Part shown: piece by piece, positions 1 through 9,457 of the stretch
Layout of the letters: every line of letters starts with the position of its first letter
How positions within the stretch are numbered: the first letter of the stretch is position 1
Made by a program: the position numbers and the translations under genes
Notes under the pieces: model-generated
Databases searched by the model: none
What the model was told of the DNA's origin: nothing
What the model saw: the letters and a program-made list of their open reading frames with translations, nothing else
Assembly (NCBI GenBank): GCA_022925895.1
Contig: JAKSYS010000598.1
Coordinates: 1 to 39,330, forward strand
Direction: 5' to 3'
DNA: 39,330 nt
From: Fragilaria crotonensis
Taxonomy: Eukaryota > Bacillariophyta > Fragilariophyceae > Fragilariales > Fragilariaceae

Positions 1-187
1 TTCACCTGGTGAGCATACAGCTGTGCGTGATGGTGTCTATTGCTTCATTCGTGGCGTTTTGTTTTGCGGTGCAAGCTGTGAATGGTTCAAGGAATCTCGT
101 TCGGAACAAATTTCTCTGACGACGTTGTCGATGAACACTTTGCACAGATGGAGTAACCTAACGAAAGAACCACATACGGGAACCTTG

Positions 188-1331
188 TTAGGATGGGCGA
201 TAGCGATAGAGTGCCAAAATCTCCTGCGGACGACAAGCTGTGCGGCACAGAGGACATTCCTGTCGAACGGTAGATGTCCATTGATAGAGACACTTCCAAC
301 AAAACACATGACCGCAGTTGCTGGATATCGCTGGATCCGACCGAGGAAGTTTGCATATACCGCAACTCATGTCGCTGGAAGGATTCAAATTAACATTTGT
401 GTCCGGTACTTCCAGAGTTTGTGGTAGGACACTTCTTCGTCGGTTTGTTTGGACCCAAAATTTGGTTATCGCGTGGACGACACCCAACAACCCTGAAGTC
501 GCAGCTTGCTGAAGGTAGAGAAGAGCGACGAATCGATGCAGGTTTGGTCGATTGGACAAGAGATTGTTGTGGTCCTTTTTCAGTCGTATGTCCAACAAGT
601 TCCAAATCGGAAAGTTTCCATAGATTAAAAAGCGCACCATGGCGAGTCGAATAATCCATTTTGCGAGTTTCTGTTCCCTGTCTAGTTGTGACAACTCTGT
701 GGGGGCCTTCCTGTGCCACGGTTGAAACTGAAAGATCCAAGAGAGTAGATTTCACCACGTCCTTGACTTTTCGGAGCAGTGCTCGAAAGTCAAGTGTTCC
801 ACTCCCAGCCTCATTAGTAATGGATGAATTCCCAGTCGATTCCGAAACTACATTTGATTCCTGGGCAGTTTCAGTCGCACGCTGCAACATGGCTTGGCGT
901 TGTCTCTGATGGAACAGTTGCCTCTCTCTACCTCGCAAAGCATTGGAAGCAGTAGCGTCGGTCGCTTGCACACGGTCTGGTTTGGAAAAGTGCCATTCGA
1001 TTGCAATTGAAACTACGGACGACAAGGCCATGAGTTTCCAAAGTCGATTGTTGTTGACATCATTTCCCGCTATCGTTTCCCCTGGAGTTGCTTCTGATGC
1101 TGATGTATCATTCGTGACGGAAAGTCCACAAAACTCCATCCCCAACGTCTTGTTGGTGCGCCGCACAACCAATAAAGAATAAAGCAACCAAGAAAGACCA
1201 GCAGGACATGAATCTCCTGGGAGAATCGCTTTCAAAAGTTCATGGCATTGACGTACATAACGCTCATCTTTTGCCAACGCTAAAAGCGTCTCGGGTATAA
1301 CATCAGATGTGAATACCGTCGACGACGACAT
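188..1331 (-). CDS. PEX10: PEX10-like peroxisome biogenesis RING E3 ligase (two frames)
   Basis: In the known family, PEX10 is a peroxisomal membrane protein that with PEX2 and PEX12 forms the ubiquitin ligase recycling the import receptor PEX5. Seen here: ATG at 1331, an N-terminal helical region with KDERYVRQ and TLGMEFCGL that resembles the PEX10 start, then hydrophobic segments and a C-terminal C3HC4 RING at about 245-364 (C-x2-C-x11-C-x-H-x2-C-x2-C, ending CPLCR). The ORF stops soon after the RING, as is usual for PEX10. The N-terminal part (1331 to about 700) and the RING part (about 700 to 188) lie in different frames. The sequence before the RING (DREQKLAKW, then a hydrophobic stretch) belongs to the second frame. 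Either a short intron lies between about 850 and 690, or one base was lost or gained. I could not fix splice sites. The RING half alone could fit other RING proteins; the N-terminal half makes PEX10 the best call. Confidence 0.75.
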
Positions 1332-1441
1332 GTCGTCGATGGTTGCGTTCTATGCGGGATGCGAGTGTTCCGTGTCGAGTGCTCGCATGAAGATAGATTG
1401 GTGCAACGAGCAAGTGATTGCAGCAGCAACACACGCTACAG

Positions 1442-1580
1442 GTACTGTACGACTTGGAGTACAGTACTGTGTACTGCGGACTGCGGCTCGGAAGCTCGGA
1501 AGTCACGTCGTCACGTCCATCGACTCCATACTCCATATGCATAATACCCTATCACACAGCATACGCACAGTACCTGGTAC
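1442..1580. promoter_or_regulatory. GTAC cluster upstream of the PEX10-like gene
   Basis: GTAC occurs at 1442, 1447, 1459, 1464, 1471, 1570 and 1577, that is seven times in the 309 bp between the PEX10 start and the repeat block, where about one is expected by chance. It sits 110-250 bp upstream of the minus-strand start at 1331. No TATA box was identified. Function is inferred only from position and recurrence upstream of other genes in the window. Confidence 0.5.
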
Positions 1581-1638
1581 CGACGGGGTGCTACGGGACT
1601 GCAGCATGGGATGATGGGAGATCTAAGCCTCGGCAGGG

Positions 1639-1862
1639 TAAGAAAATTACCCTTTACCCCTACTAGGGTAAAGGGTAAAAGGTAAGGGTAAAGGTAACGA
1701 TTTTCCTTCAAGGGTAATTTCCTGAAGTGTAAAGTTAAAGCATTTCCTTAAAGGGTAAAGGTAAAGGTAACGATTTTCCTTAATGGGTAATTTCCTAAAG
1801 GGTAAAGGTAAAGCTTTGGATTACCCTTTAATTACCCTTTACCTTTTACCCTATAAGGGAGA
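1639..1862. repeat. GGGTAAAGG-type repeat block with inverted ends
   Basis: A block built from GGTAAAGG words. It contains a 50-base direct repeat (1691-1740 and 1764-1813, period 73, about five mismatches) that includes AAGGTAACGATTTTCCTT. The flanks are roughly inverted: the left end reads CCCCTACTAGGGTAAAGGG and the right end reads TTACCCTATAAGGG, so the whole block could fold back on itself. Dense short repeats near an end are common in hAT elements, and the hAT remnant starts about 230 bp downstream, so this may be its left subterminal region. A separate small foldback (MITE-like) element is equally possible. A CAGGGTAA at 1634 looks like a hAT-type terminus, but no matching right end was found. 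Confidence 0.6.
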
Positions 1863-2091
1863 TCCAGATGTCAACCAAGTTCAAGACAAATGATGCGTAG
1901 GATGTCATATGTCATTACCTTCTACATGATACACTCGTAGCAGTTCGTACGAGCAGATGATATCTAATTCTTCTTTTGAGTTCTGAGATTCGCATTTCAC
2001 TTTACACTTTACTCAAAACTACACGCAGCAGCAAACTTCTCGACTCTCGTCCTCATCTCTTGTTATATCAACTTACTAACACCTCATTGTC

Positions 2092-3777
2092 ATGACTGAT
2101 CCGTCTGCAGAACACATTGATCTTTCTATTGATGCGATATCGGCAATTGGAGTAGATGATCACCAATCAGCAGTAAGCATGGAAGAAAGCATAACTGCCG
2201 CTGGCAGCAGTGCTGCTGAAGAGGACCCGAACAACACTTCTGCCAGTCGACGTCGACGAGGAAGATGATGACGGCGCTAGTACGAGGGGGCATGGCAGGA
2301 GCCGCCGCAAGCGCCAGCGTGCAGACTTTCCCTGGTCACACACTCATGATTGGACCTCAGGTGATCCACCGAGGCAACGTGGTAAACGAAAATGCATGAT
2401 GGTATGCCAGAAATGGTTTTCCTCCGCAACGAATGCGCAAGGATGGAAAATTCACTTGTCCAACCAACATCATATCACCTCCTCAACGTCCATACAAGAT
2501 CAATCCTCACAGCAAAAGAGGCCAGCAGGGCAGCAAGGAACAATGAAGAGTATGATGCTTCTTCCTCAGCACGTGCTGCAGAAGTATGAGAACGCTGTCA
2601 TCGACTACGTTATTGGCGGTAACATCTCCTTGCGTGCTGCTGGTGAACAACGATTCTCCACGCTTGTTGAAACCCTCACCAATGGTTGTTACAAACCTCC
2701 ATCAACGCGTGCAATCCTCAGGACGAGAACAGTCGAACTCTCCAACATTGCCCAGCCCTTGCTTGCGAATTACTTATGCAGCCTCAACTCTTGTGTTTCT
2801 CTCACAATGGATGGGTGGTCTAATCGAAATCTGAAGGGGTTTTATGTCGTGACAGCACACTGGATTGATACAACGTCAGGTGCCATGAAAAGCTTACTGC
2901 TAACCATTCTTGATGTTTCCTCTGGCACAGGCGTTGGAAATCGAGTTGGCTCGGCACTTTTTGAATACCTCACTGATAAAGTTGGCGTTCCTTTTCTGTC
3001 GCGACTTCTTCATGTCGTCACGGACAATGGGTCCGATGCTTGCACAGCAGTGACTCGCCTCTTCCAGCTTGTCAACAGTCATTTGGGCTCCAAAGTCCTG
3101 CTTCCGTCCAACCATATTCGCTGTGCCGATCACTCCGTGCAGCGTGCTGTGATATCAATCTTATCACAAGTCAAAGGAATTAATGAAAAGCTTCGGGGCT
3201 CACTTGTGAGCATCCGTCGAAGCAAAATTTTGCGTCAGTCTTATCGTTCGGAAGCCGAGCGTTTGGGATACAAAAGCAAGGAGCCAACCCATCAGGATTG
3301 CCCCACACGGTGGAACTCAACGCATCAGATGTGCAGCGACGCACTTCAAAAACGCGAGGCACTGGACCTGACCATGATGCTTCATGAAGATGATCTTGGA
3401 ACCGGTCCATTATCAGATTTGGAATGGTCAAAGATTTGTGGGGTGATGGACTTTCTTCGGGTACCACGTCAGGTGATGGAGTCCCTAGCTGCGGACCGTA
3501 AGTCATCGCTTGACCTTGTTGAACTATCGATTTCTCACTTATCAAACATTGTGAGGTAAACGAGGAACAACTTGTGCGTGTTGACCCATCCCTTTCGGTT
3601 GCTGACATGAAGTCTAAGCTAGAGGTGTACGAGAAGAAACTGGTTCAGCTACCGGCTTTTGTGGCTGGATACCTCAATCCACAAATCAATAAGCGGACAG
3701 ATCCAACAAAGCTGAAGGAACTCAAGACGACCATTCGAGCTGTGCTAGTACCATCAGGCTTGTCAATCGAGGACTAG
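2092..3777 (+). pseudogene. hAT-family transposase, frame-broken and C-terminally truncated
   Basis: hAT transposases cut and paste DNA with an RNase H-like DDE core. Three frames are needed here. 2092-2268 starts with ATG and encodes an acidic N-terminus of 58 residues. A second frame (opening before 2210, no ATG of its own, stop at 3559) holds a BED-like zinc finger (CMMVC ... HLSNQHH, about 2393-2475) and typical hAT blocks: SLTMDGWSNRNLKGFYV (about 2793-2850), VTDNGSDA, CADHSVQRAV and DCPTRWNSTHQM. A third frame (about 3540-3777) continues with a coiled segment and PAFVAGYLNPQI, close to the usual position of the late hAT region. The conserved C-terminal hATC dimerisation domain was not found further on. 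Family assignment is firm; activity is very unlikely as read. Confidence 0.85.
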
Positions 3778-4299
3778 ACTTCTTACCGTTCGTCAAGAAA
3801 TGTTTTTGCTTCTCAATCCACCATCATCTGTTCCTGTTGAACCTGAAATGCCAGTAGCTGGTGAAGAAGTACTCCTGGATAACATTGATATGACTGCTGA
3901 TCCGGATGTAAGTCCGATGCCAGACTCATGGGTATTTCCTGGATTCATAATTTTTGCTTTACTTGGACCCATTGTACCACCAGCAATGACAAACTACCGA
4001 TTGGAATTGTTGATGACATCAACTCCAGACACCGGTGATAGTGCTGGTTTGGATGCTGATGCCAGGAGGAAGAGAAGAAAGACAAAAGGAAGAGCAACCT
4101 TGCAAAATCCTGTTGCTCATGAGAATTTGGACGCTAGTTCTGGAAATGGAAGTCGGAGCTCGAGCAGCGACTCGCCAAACATCTGAGTGTGAACGACAAG
4201 AATTGTCCCTCAACCAGCAAATCTCATTGGCTGGAATAGCACAATCAAAGGTCATGATTGACCACAGAGCAGTCACAAATAAGTGACCGAATTATTGGT
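3778..4299 (+). other. Decayed region after the hAT remnant
   Basis: No convincing gene. The longest plus-strand frame (3800-4186) is acidic, then Lys/Arg- and Ser-rich, and shows no known domain. A second frame (4035-4286) has a Gln-rich tail. The pieces may be remains of a transposon-encoded accessory protein, but this is a guess based on the neighbours. Confidence 0.3.
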
Positions 4300-4775
4300 A
4301 TGAAGAGGAAAAAGGTCGGAGGTCAGAAGCGTTTGCTCGATGAGCATAAGTATCTTATTAGCAAGACGCCCGATAACGACCCCAACTACCACTGTACCTG
4401 CGAGAACTAAGGGAGATGAGCAAGGCATTGGCTGATGCAATCATTGCGCTTGCTGCAGCTGAGCAAGCAATTATTGATCAATCGTTGTTTGACATGAACG
4501 CAAGGAAAATGAAAGCAGCGGATTTTGTTGATTTGACAATCGCATCCTTTTCGTCATCTTCAGCTTGTCCAGCAGGAACGCCCCCTTCACTGCCGCCTAC
4601 TGTGAGCACTCCTGCATCATCAATTTTCGTTCCTTTGCCGACAACAAGGAATGCCTCAGTCAGAAGCTTCTCAAGTATATCACCCATCCCACCAATCATG
4701 GATTTGAACGATGCCGCTGATGACGTAGCGAGGAGGGGAGACGACAACTCATCTGCTGGATCCTCTAGTGTCTAG
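4300..4775 (+). pseudogene. Small unassigned ORF with one frame break, between two transposons
   Basis: ATG at 4300 opens a basic frame (MKRKKVGGQKRLLDEHKYLI) that runs to about 4390. The reading then continues naturally in the next frame through LYLRELREMSKALADAII into a 119-residue frame ending at 4775. That part has an Ala/Leu helix followed by a Ser/Pro-rich tail. The two halves make a believable single protein with a one-base break. It converges on the PIF/Harbinger transposase, and such elements often carry a second, Myb-like ORF, so it could be that partner. No Myb repeat is visible, so the assignment is weak. Confidence 0.4.
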
Positions 4776-4896
4776 TTGAACTGACGGCTTACAAAAAGCA
4801 CGTCATGCTAATATAAAGGTTTATGCATTTACTATTTTGCTTATGCTACAAGAAAAGCATGTCGTATAGTAATGTTCGACAGCGAGGACATGCTGT

Positions 4897-6627
4897 CTAC
4901 AAATTTTGTGCAGGCTTGTGACCACCTGATCTACGCGGCCATCGTAATTCATTTCTGTGGAATGCAATGTCAAAATGTGTAACAAGAAGTCTTTTGCAAA
5001 ATTCATCGAGTGTCAAATGCCGAACTTTCTGTACTGTGGTACTACCATGACCAGTCCTTGGTGTCACAGCATCACCAACAGCACAAAGGTTTGTAAGACG
5101 AGGTGCTGGCAACACAGGATCTTCATCGTCATGGGCAATGTCACCACCAACGAGCCCAAATGCAGAAGTGCCATAGTTACGAGCATAAGCTGGATTACGA
5201 AGGTTGACATATGCTCGTGAAGTATCATGCACCTCATGTTGATGATCGCCCAGTGGACCTTCCCACTCACTCTGTACTCCTTCATCCCATCTTTCATCCA
5301 ATCCATCAATTTCAAGCAGCCAATTATGGAGGGCACAACACGTGAGAAAGATTTTGTCTGCCGAATTTGTACCAAATAGACAAATGCCCGTTTTCAGTAT
5401 TCGCCAGCGCCCCTTCAAGATGCCAAACGTACACTCGACATCCTTACACATAGATTCAAGCCAAGCAGAAAACTGAATCTCTGCTCGACTAGTTGTCGTC
5501 TTGATGGGTGGCACAGTTGTTGGCCATGATAAATATCCGTTGTCAACTAGCAACCAGGCACCCTTGTATGCTCGTTTGGTAACCTCGCCATCACTTCCAT
5601 ATTCATACAACTGGAGGCGATTGTCATCCATTATACCACTATGCTCCCTTCATGGAGTTCTTGCATAAAATCATCAAACATGGCCAGCGTTTTATCGTTC
5701 CAGCGTGCTGGATGTCCACTGGTTGTTGCAATTATCTGACGACGGTGGTTAACAGTAATATTGTAGGATCTTGCGTGGTGTGGCTCATTTTGAAGCCAAT
5801 GTGAGTCAGCTGAAAGTGATATGACACTCGCTCCAACAATATATGTGTTGCATCAGAGAAGCCAATGGCTCCTGGAAAACTGGCAATTTCATACTCGGCA
5901 GAATGCACTCTAGAGTCCGAACTGTTTCGTGGAGGTCGAATGTACCTCTTGTAAAGGATGGTACTTCCATAATCAATAAATGCGTGGAAGAATAGTACTC
6001 GGAGAACTTCTTGGCTGATTGCAGTGTTTTCTGCTAGGTCATCGAATGTCCAACCTCTGCCCAAATACCGTAGCGCTCCCAACAGAAGAAGTGAGATTGG
6101 TGCTGCCTCTTGTCGGGTCCAAGGATTAATCTTTCCATTGTGCCAACGTCCAAATGCAACAACAGTTTCGAGGTCTCCAGCAAGCTCAATGAACTGAGCA
6201 TATGGCAGACGGAAACGGAAACGAAATTTGCGGTGGAACGATGCATTCTTGCCAACATCTGGATGATCAACATATATATTATACCAACATGACTGGCAAG
6301 GTAAGATCGGACGTTGTGTTCCGTTTTCCTCTGTCCACATAGGCGTATGCTTCGGTTTTCTTCGAACCTTTTTGGCACTGCTTTGGGTTCCGTTGACACA
6401 AGCATCTGTTTCTTCATCTCATGTGCGATACTTGATTGGACTCTTTTAAGCAAACCCTCGACACGCTGACTGAACAGTTGATTGTCATCGTTGTCACTTT
6501 TTGTCATGCCATTGTCTTCAAATGCTTGATTCGACTCATCATGGATTACCTCTGACACGTATTGAGAGCCTGCTGCCTCATCAAAGCCATACCCCATATC
6601 AAAAAGCATGTCATCTTCACTGTCCAT
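4897..6627 (-). pseudogene. PIF/Harbinger transposase (plant transposon protein family, DDE_4-like), frame-broken
   Basis: Cut-and-paste transposase. ATG at 6627 starts an acidic N-terminus (MDSEDDMLFDMGYG). The core follows in at least three further frames: about 6400-5780 (WTEENGTQRP ... FHRKFRFRFRLPYAQF ... LLLGALRYLGRGWTFDD), about 5775-5640 (YNITVNHRRQIIATTSGHPA, then RWNDKTL) and 5631-4897 (LLVDNGYLSWP, then VECTFGILKGRWRIL). The likely catalytic residues are all visible: D in FSDATHI, D in LVDNGY and E in VECTFG. The C-terminus keeps the family's LLVTHFDIAFHRNELRWP-like ending. Each frame change is only one or two bases, with no room for introns at the 5770 and 5640 breaks. This is recently broken or mis-sequenced rather than ancient. 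No 3-bp target duplication or terminal repeats could be paired with confidence. Confidence 0.85.
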
Positions 6628-6807
6628 GGGCACAGAAGCAAGGATTGCTTTGCAGTTGCAATACCAAAAGATTTGTTCTATGAGCGAGACTTGTAGTATG
6701 CATATCAAGAATACTTCGACGTGCTTCGGAGAATCCTAGCAAGTGCGTCGCTCGTCACATTTCAGAAGCTCAAACGGAATGAGGAGTTCCGTTATTCCGA
6801 ACAATCC

Positions 6808-6901
6808 CGACGAAAACGCAGCGCGTTTCGTTAAGAATTTTCGTCGTATAAGGGCGTGTAAATGTGCATTTAACGAAAACGAAAACGAAAACGTTTTCGT
6901 T
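6808..6901. repeat. CGAAAAC/GTTTTCG palindromes next to the Harbinger remnant
   Basis: Two inverted repeats lie close together. CGACGAAAA (6808-6816) pairs with TTTTCGTCG (6838-6846) across a 21-base loop. AACGAAAACGTTTTCGTT (6884-6901) is a perfect 18-base palindrome preceded by further GAAAAC units. They lie about 180 bp beyond the transposase start and may be terminal or subterminal sites of that element or of another one. No second copy was seen near 4780-4890. Confidence 0.55.
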
Positions 6902-6909
6902 GTTTTTGG

Positions 6910-8500
6910 TTCCGTATAACAAGGAATGGCCTAAAGAAATTTGAACAAAACAAGCAATTCTAGACATAAAATTTTTAATTGAGACACATACTGGAGTATG
7001 ATAACCAGAACGCAGAATCTTTGCCCTCCAACAAGAAGAATCAATATTTGCATCAGCCTTGATATCAGCACATAGTCTGACTTCCCAAACAACCTTGTTG
7101 TCTTCAAACAATCGAGGCAGGATGACTTCAGAGAACTTCAGGATCACCACGTATTACTAATGGACAACCAGCCACACCTTCAACATCAACATCATTCAAG
7201 ATGGGAGGATGTTGTGGTTGCACTAATGCTCAACAACTCTATAGTGTTCTCCATCGTATAAATATTTAGTTCATTCGTCTAGCTAAACCTCTGGTATTAA
7301 GAGTTGTTCCTCTTGTCCTCAAAATGAGGTTGTGGATTCCTGCAAGAAAGACCCAAAACCGATAGACTCATGAATCTGTTGTAGGATGCTCGTATCCTCT
7401 AGCGGGTAGTATGTTTCCGTGTGGGGCAAGTCCGTTATGTTGAGAACTGCGGCAGCATGTTATACGGACCTGCCATCTTTATATGTTGTAATCCCGTTAT
7501 GGAGTTTGCTCGATACTCTCGTTTGCTGTGGTCAATAGCTGAATGGAGAGTAAGGAGATGCAACTGCTTTTATAAATGGCTGCCTGGAATCTTGCAAAAT
7601 GATTGATGCCCGACCAAAGGTATCAACCTGTGTCTCCTTGTCCGTTTGGTTTGATGGTAGAATCACGTCAACATCTTTCACTTTACCAATGCCACCAAGG
7701 ACGCTTTGTGGGAAACCAGCTGACCAATGATTGGTGCTCCTCCATCATGATCAATCCTCTTCTTGTGTGTTACCACGCCGCCATGTAGAATTTCTGGATT
7801 GTCTTATTGTTAGATGACTGACTGGCAAGAACCTATAAAAATTGCATTCATTGGCTTTCAATACTAACCAAACAAAGCAAGATGAACAAGAAACCATTTA
7901 GTGGTACTTTCAAATTGTTCACAAAGAGCTGCACCAGCAGCTCAATCTGTACTTTTTCCAGGGGTTCCAGAAAGGAAGAACTATAACTTTCTCATACAAT
8001 TCCAACACATTTTTCAGGTCCACAATCATCTCAATGCTTTTGTCTGCCGGCGACAACTCGGTTGCATGCATCAAAAGTCATCAACATATTCAAATGCAGG
8101 TGAAAAATTCATCATTGTCATTGATTGTGGCTGCTTTTTTTACATCTAAGTACTTAGCTGCTCCTGTTCATGGATTGCTCAGTAGAAATCACAACGCATT
8201 TTCGATTAAGAAGACATTCCGGATGTCAAGCTTACTCTTGTCCAGCGAGTCCAACAAGTTTAAGAGCTGGCCTCTCTACTATCGTCATGAAAACAATGGA
8301 AATGACTGTCTGTTGGTGAGGGAGTTTGATACCTTCATTAATGTGTTTTATCACCTCTGTCCTTTCCAGCATAAATATAAGTTTGTTACTGAGTAGACAG
8401 CCTCTCCAAGGTTCTGCATTTTTGTTGGCAACAATATAAATTTGATTCCATCATGTTGTAATTATCCAGCATTCAGTTTATCAGTGTATACCTTTACGCT
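6910..8500 (-). other. Gene-free stretch with decayed minus-strand coding-like fragments
   Basis: No intact gene. On the minus strand some pieces read like protein: around 7450-7325 (NITDLPHTETYYPLEDTSIL, then LQQIHESIGFGSF), around 7700-7555 (KDVDVILPSNQTDKETQVDT) and around 7110-6990 (LFEDNKVVWEVRLCADIKAD). They are broken by stops and frame changes and I recognise no family. Old transposon or dead-gene remains are the likeliest source. A 120-residue plus-strand ORF at 8034-8396 has an ATG but no recognisable feature and is probably chance. Confidence 0.35.
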
Positions 8501-8516
8501 CATGCTTCTTTACCTG

Positions 8517-9165
8517 GTACCTGGTAGTTTAGTACTCCAGTACAAGTACATCGAAGGAGAGTCCAGCATCTTCAGTATGAAAGACTCGTACTGGAGTACA
8601 TGTTTTTTGCGTACGAGTGCTGTAGCCAAGACTCACGTATGAGCTATGCACTATGCGCTATCCAGTATTTGAGTTCCAGTGTTCCAGTACTACGGTACTA
8701 CTAGTCGTACGGCGAGTCCCGGGAACATGGCAGTTTGCTTCACGTTTCTCGTGGCTTCTCTCAATTTCCCAAACTCAAGTATATATTGTTACGTTCAAAT
8801 ACTCCATACTGCATACTATCATACAGTGTAAGTATGGATCTCGTACAATGGTTTTCGTTGAATGTGAATCGAAGGCGCACTCCGGGCGTGTCTTGCGAAT
8901 ATTTTTTGTTACATTCTTGCAAGACCGCAACGTCCTCAGGAGAAGAAAACATTTATTTAGTTATTATGAAATAAGAGTATGTTGTGATTTACCCAGTTTC
9001 TCGTTTCTCCGATTCGTCAGTTGATGTGATACGTGCATTGTTCGTACATTGTGCTATTGATGCGGTTTTTTTGCCGTCTGAGACCGACACCATGTGTCTA
9101 CTTGTAGTACATCGTACGTACTACATACTATATAAGCTGCCTACAGTTGCGTGGTACAAGTACTC
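8517..9165. promoter_or_regulatory. GTAC-rich segment upstream of the MGDG synthase-like gene
   Basis: GTAC at 8517, 8532, 8540, 8546, 8588, 8596, 8611, 8687, 8695 and 8707: ten in about 190 bp, where less than one is expected. More copies follow at about 9107-9121 and 9153-9160. Many sit in CCAGTAC/GTACTGG contexts. A CT-rich tract (about 9289-9308) lies between this segment and the ATG at 9458. No other gene was found between 8500 and 9457. Confidence 0.5.
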
Positions 9166-9457
9166 GGAGAATGCCTACCTTTGTGTACCAAAACGCAAAA
9201 TTGCATACTCAGGCTACTGAACTACACCGAGTATTGTGCATTTCTTGATTGACACTTGACAGGTTTTCAGTTTGAATCGCAAGCATTGACCTCTCTCTCC
9301 CTCTCTTTGATTATCTAATCTCTTGATTGTGTATGATAAAAGTACTCCTACTCCAGACTTCAGTATCACACATCAAGCATCAAACTTGAAACATCAAACA
9401 TCACACATCACAGCTTACAAATCACACTTGAGACGCGCGCAATACAATAATTACATC

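Noticed and set aside
23-427. Plus-strand ORFs over 1-1300
   Set aside because: They are antisense to the PEX10-like gene, whose RING finger on the minus strand is clear.
1639-1862. Telomere-like repeat
   Set aside because: Units are GGGTAAAGG, not TTAGGG or TTTAGGG, and they form a short block with inverted ends rather than a long tandem array.
9323-9457. Upstream extension of the MGDG synthase-like frame
   Set aside because: The frame opens with TTG, not ATG. The first ATG is 9458 and the upstream translation resembles no targeting signal.
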